Positions 7,629 to 14,793 of a DNA stretch of 28,926 bases are shown here, one piece after another. Position numbers and translations under genes: made by a program. The notes below the pieces were generated by a model. It had not been told where the DNA came from. It was given only the letters and a program-made list of their open reading frames with translations, and ran no database searches. The DNA comes from Ww85 sp963745765 (lineage in GTDB: Bacteria > Desulfobacterota > Desulfobulbia > Desulfobulbales > Desulfocapsaceae), in the NCBI GenBank assembly GCA_963745765.1, contig CAVUYQ010000035.1:1-28926 (forward strand), read 5' to 3'. Position 1 is the first letter of the stretch. Each line of letters opens with the position of its first letter.

Positions 7629-7647
7629 TTTAATCACCGGAGCAATA
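7629..7647 (-). repeat. Right terminal inverted repeat of the IS630 element
   Basis: Read on the - strand this is TATTGCTCCGGTGATTAAA, the partner of 6515-6533. It ends in the TA target dinucleotide. Confidence 0.85.
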
Positions 7648-7750
7648 ACATTCTATGGAGACTTGATTAAGCAATTCTTTTTCGAGATACCAAAGAGCTA
7701 TTTTCACTGAAAAGGGGGATGAATGAACAGTTTATGAAATTGACAATTCA

Positions 7751-7906
7751 GTGAACGCCGGGGCCAGGATTGTAGGACCCCTGTTATGCTTTGGTATTTC
7801 AAGCTTATTGGGGATGCTTATGGTCTTTGCGTTTGCTGGTGTGTTGTATCTTCTTGCAACGGTTCTCGCTTTTACTCTTTTCCTAAAAGACAAAATTTAC
7901 AAATGA
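7751..7906 (+). CDS. Small membrane peptide or membrane-protein tail, coupled to the NHL gene
   Basis: A 51-codon frame from GTG at 7751 to TGA at 7904-7906 encodes VNAGARIVGPLLCFGISSLL, then two hydrophobic stretches and the charged end LFLKDKIYK. It looks like one or two transmembrane helices. Its TGA overlaps an ATG (7903) of the next gene in an ATGA, a usual sign of translational coupling. No Shine-Dalgarno is visible before the GTG. The frame is open only from 7727, so this may be the surviving 3' end of a larger gene. The IS630 element ends 100 bases upstream. I recognise no family. Confidence 0.45.
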   Translation: MNAGARIVGPLLCFGISSLLGMLMVFAFAGVLYLLATVLAFTLFLKDKIYK

Positions 7907-8904
7907 ACAGCTCAGGTGAAGCAATGGACAGAAAGAATCATCAATACAGATTAGTACAGAACTGGGAGAAAATTCCTGCCGGAATCAAACACCTTGACTG
8001 TGTCGGTGCCGGTATAGATGGAAACGACCGCGTCTACGTAATTACTCGCAACGATGCGCAAGTAATCGTTTATGAACAAGATGGAACTTACGTCACCTCA
8101 TGGGGTAAAGGGATCTTCACACCACGTACCCACTGTATCAGATTCGGTTCGGATGGCATGGTTTACACGGTTGATGACGGCAACCATACTGTCCGTAAAT
8201 TCACTCCCGACGGCCAGCAGCTGATGATGCTAGGGGTACCCGGCAAGGCATCTGATACCGGATATGTAAAAGAGAAAGGGATCGGCAGTATAGCCCATGG
8301 CGGTCCCCCGTTCAATCGCCCCACCGGCGTAGCCTGTGCTCCCAACGGTGAGCTCTATGTGTGTGACGGCTATGGCAACGCGCGTGTTCATCGCTTCAGC
8401 TTTGATGGGGAGTTAATACAATCATGGGGTGAACCAGGCAACGGACCTGGACAATTCTATCTGCCCCACGATATATGGGTATCTTCCGACGAACGGGTTT
8501 TCGTGGCGGACCGGGAGAATGACCGCATCCAGATTTTCGGACTAACTGGCGAGTTTATCGAGGAATGGACCCACGTTCAGCGTCCAACAGGCTTGTTTAT
8601 CCGTGACGGTCTGGTCTATGTGTCCGAACTGTGGTGGATTCCAGGGATGCGGTCAATGAGGCGAGGAATGATCGAGAAGGATGAACCGGGCAGGGTAACC
8701 GTGATGGACATGAGCGGCGAAGTGCTTGCGCGCTTTGGCCATACGGGGGAGCGGACCGCTCAAGGCAACTTTATCGCGCCGCACGGGATCTGTGCTGATT
8801 CCAATGGTGATATATACGTTTTAGAGGTGACCCATACGTATGCTGCCAGCAAGGGGCTTGTACCAGTCGGATCCCACACGCTTCAAAAATTTTCCCGGAT
8901 CTGA
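7903..8904 (+). CDS. NHL-repeat beta-propeller protein (peptidylglycine-lyase-like)
   Basis: A protein of about 333 residues built of repeated NHL-type blades such as GPPFNRPTGVACAPNGELYVCDGYGNARVHRF, GNGPGQFYLPHDIWVSSDERVFVADRENDRIQIF and FIAPHGICADSNGDIYVLEV. It probably forms a six-bladed propeller. The blade sequence resembles the lyase domain of peptidyl-alpha-hydroxyglycine lyase and bacterial NHL proteins of unknown function. There is no signal peptide, so it may be cytoplasmic. The start at 7903 overlaps the stop of the small membrane ORF in ATGA; an alternative ATG is at 7924. No partner enzyme is nearby, so substrate and role are unknown. Confidence 0.8.
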   Translation: MNSSGEAMDRKNHQYRLVQNWEKIPAGIKHLDCVGAGIDGNDRVYVITRNDAQVIVYEQDGTYVTSWGKGIFTPRTHCIRFGSDGMVYTVDDGNHTVRKFTPDGQQLMMLGVPGKASDTGYVKEKGIGSIAHGGPPFNRPTGVACAPNGELYVCDGYGNARVHRFSFDGELIQSWGEPGNGPGQFYLPHDIWVSSDERVFVADRENDRIQIFGLTGEFIEEWTHVQRPTGLFIRDGLVYVSELWWIPGMRSMRRGMIEKDEPGRVTVMDMSGEVLARFGHTGERTAQGNFIAPHGICADSNGDIYVLEVTHTYAASKGLVPVGSHTLQKFSRI

Positions 8905-9011
8905 CTCTGCGTTTTCAAAGAGTATAAATCAGCATACAACCCGAGCCGCTTATTGCAGAGGAAATCCAATATTCCCTGTCAAACTATAAGGCGAACAGAA
9001 CATAAATCTGA

Positions 9012-9209
9012 CCGAGAAGACATTACTGCAAAATTATTTGTCCAACAGAACTACCTGTCTACGAAGGAGATATTTATGAAAGTTTTTATCCGTTCTCCCT
9101 CTATCCTGACGCAGTAGCTCTGTTACGAGGTGATTCCCGAATCGATACTGTCACCTGGGACGAGCCTGCGGCAGTTGATCGGCACAAGTATGCCGATGCA
9201 AAGTACTAA
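9012..9209 (+). pseudogene. Orphan C-terminal coding fragment, family not recognised
   Basis: A 65-codon frame with no ATG ends at TAA (9207-9209). Its peptide has normal protein composition and looks coherent: ELPVYEGDIYESFYPFSLYP, then DAVALLRGDSRIDTVTWDEP and AAVDRHKYADAKY. This suggests the C-terminal end of a once longer protein whose upstream part is gone; a stop codon lies at 9009-9011. I cannot name the family. Confidence 0.4.
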
Positions 9210-9417
9210 GAATCGTTTTTGCTCGGGAATTTTTGTCTGTAACTGTTTGAAATAATGATTTATAATGGCAAAACAAATGGCCAATAAGTGGTACAATTGA
9301 AGCCAGTGATGATTTTTTGAATACAATAATTTCAGCTAGTTAGCTAGGTACAGAAAAAGGGCATCTATTCCCTGCATCACCACCATTACACAATTCAGTA
9401 TTGTCGGATACTGTCCA

Positions 9418-9443
9418 AAAAGGCCTGAGAAATCAGGCCTTTT
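9418..9443. terminator. Rho-independent terminator, probably bidirectional
   Basis: A hairpin with an 8-bp core, AGGCCTGA (9421-9428) and TCAGGCCT (9433-9440), loop GAAA, extended by A:T pairs to 11 bp. Runs of A before and T after let it work in either direction. It sits just upstream of the recombinase fragment. Confidence 0.8.
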
Positions 9444-9560
9444 CCTTTTCCCGTTTTCCGGCAAGATTCATCATGATATGATAAGATCCGACGGCGTTGG
9501 AGTTCTTTTTGAAGAAGCCTCCAAAGGAAAATTGAAGCCCCCAAAAACGGAAAAACCCCT

Positions 9561-9893
9561 ATGCCGAAACGGATTTCGCCTCTTACCGACAACAAAGTCA
9601 GAACGGTCAAACTGGAAGAAAAGCCACAAAAGCTTTATGATGGTGGGGACCTTTTTCTCTTGTTCACCACCACGGGCGGTAAACTCTGGAATCTCAAATA
9701 CCGCTTGGACGTCAAAGAGGGAAAAATATCTTTTGGCGCCAACCCGGACACTTTGCTTGCGGAAGCGCGGCAAAAACAGGACCAGACCAGGGTATTGCCG
9801 GCAAGAGGTGTTGATCTCAGAGATACCGGAAAGGCAAAGAAAGCTGCCGCAACCGAAGAGACTGAAACCTTTGAAGTGATCGCCAGGAGATGG
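9561..9893 (+). pseudogene. Tyrosine recombinase (phage/ICE integrase) fragment, arm-binding domain only
   Basis: About 111 residues match the N-terminal arm-type DNA-binding domain (DUF4102) of P4-like integrases: MPKRISPLTDNKVRTVK, KLYDGGDLFLLFTTTGGKLW and LLAEARQKQDQTRVLPARGVD, then the linker TFEVIARRW. After residue 111 the frame runs into unrelated sequence and stops at 10004. The core-binding and catalytic domains (Arg...His-x-x-Arg...Tyr) are absent, so the enzyme cannot be active. It lies just after a terminator and a CCA-like end, where such integrases usually sit next to their attachment site. It is the last trace of a lost integrative element. Confidence 0.82.
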
Positions 9894-10110
9894 CCATGCT
9901 ACATTTCCCCCCTACCTAACCCAAGGAAAAATGTAGAGCTCGAGCCGTCTGATGATTTTTCAGTGTCTTATCGCTTTAATAATATCCATAGACACCGCTC
10001 TTAAATTTCATTTAACTGGCTGTAAAAATCTCGTCTTCATACATGTGGCACGAACGACGACCCCACCCCACCAATCAAGAAATCTTCTGTGTTCCCAATA
10101 CAGAAGACAA

Positions 10111-10581
10111 TCACTTGAACCGGCGCGGAGACGACATACGCCGTAACCCTTGCAGAATGAGACCGGTGCCAACACCCCAGATGCCGTTGACTATCAATGC
10201 GAATTCCCAGATCTTTGGATTCCAACCTGCTCCGATGGCGCCTCCTTTAAGAGGAACTACAACCAGCAGCGCCACCAGTGAGGGGAAGATTGCACCTCCA
10301 ATCAATGCTGTCAGCCAATACCTCCAATCGTGGGGAAAATTTCGATCAATAGCAGCAAATAATATACCCCAAACCCCACCATAAAATGCCAGGGAGAATA
10401 CAGCCGGGACACCGAAAGGCGGTCGTGGTGCCATTTGAAATGGCGGTCCGGGAGCGAAACCTGCTTTCCAGAGGAGTCCTACTGCCATCTGGTGGAATAT
10501 CAGGGTAGCCAAAAAGCCGGCCATAAACCCCAATAAGAGATTAAGAGGATCTGAACGATATTTGGGCAGGATTGTATCCAT
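10111..10581 (-). CDS. Four-helix membrane protein, function unknown
   Basis: A 156-residue protein with four predicted hydrophobic helices (about 12-34, 58-80, 85-110 and 122-145) and short loops. Motifs include FMAGFLATLIFHQMAVGLLW, a proline-rich loop GPPFQMAPRPPFGVP and YGGVWGILFAAIDR. Hydrophobicity and length fit a small inner-membrane protein; similar conserved proteins occur in proteobacteria without a known role. The ATG has a nearby AAGGAG (on the - strand). It is transcribed in the same direction as the Cys-rich protein upstream (180-base gap). The frame is intact and it is not obviously part of the recombinase relic. Confidence 0.6.
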   Translation of the reverse strand: MDTILPKYRSDPLNLLLGFMAGFLATLIFHQMAVGLLWKAGFAPGPPFQMAPRPPFGVPAVFSLAFYGGVWGILFAAIDRNFPHDWRYWLTALIGGAIFPSLVALLVVVPLKGGAIGAGWNPKIWEFALIVNGIWGVGTGLILQGLRRMSSPRRFK

Positions 10582-10761
10582 GGTATCTCCTTGCCATGAC
10601 GGACTATGTTTACCACCTAGCCGATGTTAACCCTTTTGCAAAGGATAGGGTGAAGTATCTATTACAACTCTATCCTCTGCTAAGTGAGACGGGAAGGTGA
10701 TCCTCTCAAATTGTCTGATCATAAAGAACTACATCCTTATCTCATAGATTCAGGGCTCGCT

Positions 10762-11058
10762 TTATGGGGAAGTCGGACCATGAGTGGGGTTGACCGTCCA
10801 ACCGTGTTGGTGATGTTTCGATCGACGACGCGCTTTACTGCCGATATTTTGAAAATTTGTAAGTGGATTACAGAGATGCTCCAGATCTGCCGAAACTTTA
10901 CCGCACGTGCATGAATATTTCATTTCCGCCAGGTTATCTTTGCAGACATTGGCTTGGGAGGCGAAACATAATTTACTGTTTGTTTCCTCGCTGGCTGGGT
11001 TACAGAGATCCTGTGAATCCACTGCTGCGACACCACAGTTCTGACATATATAAGCCAT
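10762..11058 (-). CDS. Small Cys-rich, zinc-ribbon-like protein with two repeats
   Basis: A 98-residue protein whose first about 65 residues hold two copies of the pattern Y-x-C-x2-CG ... LCNP: YICQNCGVAAVDSQDLCNP (about 3-21) and YSCTCGKVSADLEHLCNPL (about 48-66, with slightly different spacing). Two more cysteines lie in SKLCFASQANVCKD. Each repeat could bind a metal ion. The basic, Pro/His-containing tail after residue 66 (GSKARRRSKHHQHGW) looks unlike the rest and may be read-through of a shifted frame. A good AAGGAG precedes the ATG. Related small proteins are common in sulfate reducers, without known function. Confidence 0.55.
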   Translation of the reverse strand: MAYICQNCGVAAVDSQDLCNPASEETNSKLCFASQANVCKDNLAEMKYSCTCGKVSADLEHLCNPLTNFQNIGSKARRRSKHHQHGWTVNPTHGPTSP

Positions 11059-11434
11059 TGCAATTCTCCTTAACTACAGGTTAATAAAAGGAGGTCATAC
11101 TGTTCGTCTCTGGAGTTCTTGAAGATGTCTTCGTCAAGATTTTTCCTCCAAATTACACTTTCCAGTGCAGGCTATCCCTGCCAAAAAAACTGGTGACTCC
11201 TACAACAACTATTGCGCTGTACATCTGGGTTGTCAATAGCAGACAAATGATTCAATGATTTTACGGAAAACATTCAAAAAAAATACGCAAAAACATTACA
11301 GTAGGACAAAATTAGATGACAAAATATCACCTTTTGCCGGAAAAGAATTATTCATCGATACTCGTGATCTGGTAAATCGAAGTATGGATTTGCGATTTTT
11401 TTTTTGGAGGGTATAGGTCGCCTTGAACGCCAAG
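11059..11434. other. Intergenic region without a recognisable gene
   Basis: It lies between the Cys-rich protein and the TMEM175-type gene, both on the - strand. It should contain the promoter of the Cys-rich gene. The part from about 11,220 to 11,400 is AT-rich and ends in a T-run (11396-11404). I see no convincing ORF, hairpin or RNA gene. Confidence 0.5.
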
Positions 11435-12022
11435 TTATTTTTCGTTGCCGATAACCAGGATACGCTCTATCCGCCTATCCGGCACAAGCCACACCAAAGC
11501 AACTGTTACGTATAGAGCCAGGGAGGCCCACGGAGACCAGAAGGCTAAGGGAATAGCGATAGCGTAGATAATCGGAGACATCTTTCCTTTCCAATCTCTG
11601 CCAACCGCTCGCTTTAAAAGCGAATCCGAACCCTGTGATGTGATGATCAATTGCTGTAGTAACCAGTAGGCTATTGCAGCCATGAGCAACACAACTCCGT
11701 AAAAAGCAGCCGGAGTTGCCGAAAAGTGGTTCTCGCCCATCCAGCCGGTGGCAAAGGGAAATATCGACAGCCAAAACAGCAAATGAAGGTTGGCCCAAAG
11801 TATCGAGCCGGTTACTCTGTGACATGCATGCAGCATATTATGGTGATTGTTCCAGTATATGCCGACATAGATAAAGCTCAGCACATAACTGAGCAGCACC
11901 GGAATCAAAGGTCTCAAGGCAAATATGCTTTCGTCATGAGGAACCTTAAGTTCCAAAACCATAATGGTGATGATGATGGCGATCACACCATCGCTAAATG
12001 CCTCCAGTCGATTCTTTCCCAT
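11435..12022 (-). CDS. TMEM175-family potassium channel (DUF1211)
   Basis: A 195-residue integral membrane protein with the family signature RLEAFSDGVIAIIITIMVLEL at the N-terminus (the FSDG motif of pore helix 1) and the following SYVLSFIYVGIYWNNHHNML. About six transmembrane segments are visible. Bacterial TMEM175 proteins assemble as tetramers and conduct K+ in the cases studied. The length is normal for the one-repeat bacterial form. It stands alone, with no ribosome site of note, next to degraded sequence. Its role here (membrane potential or ion balance) is inferred from the family only. Confidence 0.87.
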   Translation of the reverse strand: MGKNRLEAFSDGVIAIIITIMVLELKVPHDESIFALRPLIPVLLSYVLSFIYVGIYWNNHHNMLHACHRVTGSILWANLHLLFWLSIFPFATGWMGENHFSATPAAFYGVVLLMAAIAYWLLQQLIITSQGSDSLLKRAVGRDWKGKMSPIIYAIAIPLAFWSPWASLALYVTVALVWLVPDRRIERILVIGNEK

Positions 12023-12214
12023 TCACATTTCTCATTAGAAGTGGTCCCCGTTTCGGACCGTTTTATATGTCGCCTCCGCTCCCTCCGAGATTATTGCAAG
12101 CATGAGGGTATCAGAATAGCCTAAATATTCGTGGTGGTTGATTTAATTCCCCGTTTTCCACCTGACTGCACGCATGAGGATGTCTCCTGAATACTTCGGC
12201 GTGTTTCCTGGAAT

Positions 12215-12289
12215 TTAGGCAATGGTTTCCACCACGCCACCGGTTGAACCGGTGACGAGAGCTGTTTTACCGTGCAGATTGATCTCCAT
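12215..12289 (-). pseudogene. Short-chain dehydrogenase N-terminal stub
   Basis: On the - strand, a strong ribosome site AAAGGAGGAA (12294-12303) precedes an ATG and the 24-residue peptide MEINLHGKTALVTGSTGG..., ending VVETIA and TAA. It is the beginning of an SDR-type NAD(P)-binding fold (TGxxxGxG motif started), then cut off. The well-formed translation start suggests a gene lost by deletion or rearrangement. Confidence 0.65.
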
Positions 12290-12540
12290 TTTTTCCTCCT
12301 TTGTCGTGTTATCGTGATGCCCTAAAAAAAAGCAGATATCAACGGATTGGGCTCATCACGGCAAGGGCGATTCGATAGTCGCTTTGGAATACCAGGTTAT
12401 GCAGGCCGGCACTGGCGATCGCCCGAAGCGTCGGTAGTGGTCACGCTTTTAAAACACTCATCCGATCATTTAAATTATATTGCATGTCCCGATTAATGTC
12501 TCTAAGGTGCTCCCCCCATGGAAAGAGCACTTTTCGTGTT

Positions 12541-12860
12541 TTAGGCTGCCGAGGCGACCTTTTCAGTATATATCCCTTCCGGGGTCGCATCCGCAAGGGA
12601 GTTATGGGGGCGATGGCGATTGCAGCGAGTTATATACGCATCGATACCCTGCTCAAGTTCTCTGGTATTCTTATAGTATTTCAGATAGATATCCTCATAT
12701 TTGCTGCTTCGTCAAAATCGTTTGATCAGAACATTATCTAGCTATCTTTCCCTTTAAGCGATAGAGGTGGATATCGCATAGCCCTCCAGCGATAACGGTT
12801 CGTTTTCTCGGGTGGACCGCCTCCACTCCCATCAGGCGCATCAGAGGGCAAGTCGCTTTC
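12541..12860 (-). pseudogene. IS3-family transposase relic
   Basis: The - strand encodes the C-terminal end of an IS3/IS150-type transposase: KYEDIYLKYYKNTRELEQGI, then YITRCNRHRPHNSLADATPE and GIYTEKVASAA before the stop at 12541. Upstream, DNVLIKRF is followed by a stop (12712-12714) where the family has ERLW, so the catalytic Glu is replaced by Lys. Further upstream, LMRLMGVEAVHPRKRT (an earlier part of the protein) is joined almost directly, so the core including the first Asp residues has been deleted. Frames also change between pieces. The element is long dead. Confidence 0.8.
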
Positions 12861-13036
12861 GTCCCGGTCCCCAATTAGCTAATGTGCAAAAAGCCATGCA
12901 TAACGTAATGATTCAGGTCGTTGACCATTGAATTTCTACGGTAACGCAAGCCGATGTCAAAAGAGCTATCTGATTTTTCTCTTTTTGGGTATTATTACGG
13001 TTGCAAAGTATGCCTTTTACGCTTGTGATTTAATTA

Positions 13037-13086
13037 TTGACATAATTTGCCGCCCCTTTTATCCTATTGTGAAGAACGTTGTTCTT
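13037..13086 (+). promoter_or_regulatory. TRAP operon promoter with a palindromic operator
   Basis: TTGACA (13037-13042), a 17-base spacer and TATCCT (13060-13065) form a near-consensus sigma70 promoter about 120 bases before dctP. At the expected transcription start is the perfect inverted repeat AAGAAC-GTT-GTTCTT (13072-13086). The placement fits a repressor site. The GntR/FCD or IclR regulator encoded in the same island is a candidate, but which one binds cannot be told from sequence. Confidence 0.7.
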
Positions 13087-13183
13087 TGAAATTGGTTTTG
13101 TATCCAACGTTTATTTCTTTCGCTGACCGTTGTCTATGGTCGTGTTTCATGGAGTTTCAATCAACATAACAAGGAGGTGTCTC

Positions 13184-14170
13184 ATGCATTCTCGTTTATC
13201 ACGACGTTTTGTCATTGTCGCAGGCGCCCTGGCAATTGCACTTGCCGTAATTCCCGCTGTATTCGCTCAGGCGAAAACAAAATTGCGCTTTAGCTGTGCA
13301 TTCGCCGAACAGGACCCTCGTGCCGATGCCTATAGGGCGTTCGCCGATTTGATCAAGGACGACTTCGACTTTGAACCCTATTGGCTCAATTCGCTTTTCA
13401 AGCAGGGCACCGAGCTTGTCGCATTACAGCGGGATAATGTCGAGATGGTCAATCTCGCGCCGGCGGATATCTCAAAACAAATACCCGCCTGGTCACTGAT
13501 GACTTCGGCATATCTCTTCCGTGACGTGGACCACATGAGGAAGGTGTTCAAGAGCGATGTAGGAAAAGAGTTCATCAAGATGGCACACGATCAGCTCGGC
13601 ATCCAGGTGATTGTTCCCGTTTATTTCGGCTCGCGTAACGTCAACCTTAAGCCGGAAAAGACGATCACGACCCCGGCTGACCTGGCCGGCATCAAGCTGC
13701 GTATGCCTCCTGGTGAATTCTGGCAATTCCTGGGGGAATCGATCGGAGCAATCCCGACGCCGGTAGCGTTTGCTGAGACCTATACCGCCCTGCAGACCGG
13801 TGCTATCGATGGGCAGGATAATCCTCCGTTCAATACCCAGCTTATGAAGTTCAACGAGGTTACCACGCAGTATGTTCTGACCGGTCATGTTATCGGCTAC
13901 GATGTAATGGCGATATCGGGCAAAATCTGGGATGCGATGTCACCGGAGCAACAGGCAAAGTTCCAGGCGGCTGCGGACAAAGCGATTGATGCCTACCAGG
14001 CAAAGTTCATCGCCGGTGAACAGGGCGTTCTCGATTCCTTTAAAGCCCAGGGCTTGAAAGTGTATACGCCGGACGTTGAAGCGTTTAGAACCTACGCCCA
14101 GAAGAAATATCTCGATAAATACGGTAAAGACTGGCCGCAAGGAGCGCTGGAACGAATCAACGCGTTATAA
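13184..14170 (+). CDS. dctP: TRAP transporter substrate-binding protein DctP
   Basis: A 328-residue periplasmic binding protein. A signal peptide (MHSRLSRRFVIVAGALAIAL...VFA) is followed by the mature start QAKTKLRF. Family marks are GIKLRMPPGEFWQFLGESIG, with the arginine that clamps a substrate carboxylate, and TPVAFAETYTALQTGAIDGQDNPP. I chose the ATG at 13184 because AAGGAGG lies 8-14 bases upstream and the signal peptide starts there; a longer frame from 13130 is unlikely. The conserved Arg suggests a carboxylate ligand. The gene opens the operon dctP-dctQ-dctM. A hairpin after its stop may make it more abundant than the permease. Confidence 0.94.
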   Translation: MHSRLSRRFVIVAGALAIALAVIPAVFAQAKTKLRFSCAFAEQDPRADAYRAFADLIKDDFDFEPYWLNSLFKQGTELVALQRDNVEMVNLAPADISKQIPAWSLMTSAYLFRDVDHMRKVFKSDVGKEFIKMAHDQLGIQVIVPVYFGSRNVNLKPEKTITTPADLAGIKLRMPPGEFWQFLGESIGAIPTPVAFAETYTALQTGAIDGQDNPPFNTQLMKFNEVTTQYVLTGHVIGYDVMAISGKIWDAMSPEQQAKFQAAADKAIDAYQAKFIAGEQGVLDSFKAQGLKVYTPDVEAFRTYAQKKYLDKYGKDWPQGALERINAL

Positions 14171-14179
14171 GAGCCGGGA

Positions 14180-14221
14180 CACCCTTCCGCCACGCTATGA
14201 CTCAGCAGCGGCAGAAGGGTG
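14180..14221 (+). terminator. Intercistronic hairpin between dctP and dctQ
   Basis: CACCCTTCCGCC (14180-14191) pairs with GGCAGAAGGGTG (14210-14221) in a 12-bp stem with one mismatch and an 18-base loop. No U-tract follows, so it is more likely an attenuator or mRNA-stability element than a full terminator. Such structures often raise binding-protein expression above that of the permease. Confidence 0.55.
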
Positions 14222-14271
14222 TAAAGTATGACGGCCTCTCTCTCGAAAGCATCTCTGCGCGAAGATAAACC

Positions 14272-14793
14272 ATGACAAAGAAAAACTACTGGCTCACCTG
14301 CGGGCGTTGGCTGCACCGGCGTGCCGAAGATGTATCAGTCGCGCTTCTGGGAACGATGTTCGTTGTTTTTCTGCTGCAAATCGGCTTCCGTTATTTTCTG
14401 AATCGGCCATTATCCTGGAGCGAGGAAGTTTGCCTGCTCTGTTGGTTATGGGGAGTGCTCTGGGGATCAGGTGTCGTGCTGTCAGACGAGGAAGAGATCC
14501 GTATGGACATTCTCTACAATGCGGTTCCTGAGAAGGCGCGGCGGGTGTTTAAGATCATCACCGGTGTGATTCTGGTCGTTCTCCTGCTGATTTCGCTGCC
14601 TGCCAGCTGGGATTACGTGACGTTTATGAAACGAGAACGTACCGCTTCCCTGCACATTCCAATAAACTACCTCTATTCGGTCTATATGATCTTCGCCGTG
14701 GCATTAATCGTTCGACATTGCCGGCTGGTTTGGCTTGCCGTCCGCGGCACATCGTCGGGATCAGGGTCTTCGAAAGAGGCCGACAGAGCATAA
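14272..14793 (+). CDS. dctQ: TRAP transporter small membrane subunit DctQ
   Basis: A 173-residue, four-helix membrane protein with the DctQ pattern: VSVALLGTMFVVFLLQIGFRY, RPLSWSEEVCLLCWLWGVLWG, and EEEIRMDILYNAVPEKARRV in the loop between helices 2 and 3. It forms the small subunit of the Na+-driven TRAP permease, together with DctM. Its TAA overlaps the ATG of dctM by one base (TAATG, 14791-14795), so translation is coupled. The ribosome site is weak, and the hairpin in front may lower its expression relative to dctP. Confidence 0.92.
   Translation: MTKKNYWLTCGRWLHRRAEDVSVALLGTMFVVFLLQIGFRYFLNRPLSWSEEVCLLCWLWGVLWGSGVVLSDEEEIRMDILYNAVPEKARRVFKIITGVILVVLLLISLPASWDYVTFMKRERTASLHIPINYLYSVYMIFAVALIVRHCRLVWLAVRGTSSGSGSSKEADRA

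Larger units (their letters stand above)
6515..7647 (+). mobile_element. IS630-family insertion sequence, about 1.13 kb, inactivated
   Basis: The element is bounded by terminal inverted repeats. The left end reads TATTGCTCCGGTGGATAAA (6515-6533). The right end, read on the other strand (7647-7629), is TATTGCTCCGGTGATTAAA, with 17 of 19 identical. Both ends begin with TA, the target duplicated by IS630/Tc1-mariner elements. Between them is a transposase in three frames. The insertion separates the second ars unit from the NHL-propeller locus. Length and ends are typical of the family, so the element is whole but its transposase is broken. Confidence 0.88.
8905..9560. other. Gene-poor stretch with an orphan coding relic and a terminator
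   Basis: There is no intact gene here. It contains the relic at 9012-9209, an AT-rich stretch (about 9210-9340), a sequence resembling the CCA end of a tRNA or tmRNA (about 9372-9387) and an intrinsic terminator (9418-9443). It leads into the recombinase fragment at 9561, so it probably represents the eroded edge of a former integrated element. Confidence 0.5.
12023..13183. other. Degraded intergenic zone with SDR and IS3 relics
   Basis: About 1.1 kb without an intact gene. It contains an SDR N-terminal stub (12215-12289, -), an IS3-type transposase relic (12541-about 12860, -), and, at its right end, the promoter and operator of the TRAP operon (13037-13086). The rest (about 12300-12540 and 12870-13030) shows no recognisable coding signal. 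Confidence 0.6.

Noticed and set aside
9361..9390. A complete tRNA or tmRNA gene
   Set aside because: Only a CCA-like 3' end can be seen; the T-loop is atypical (8 bases, no TTCRA) and no acceptor or anticodon arm precedes it.
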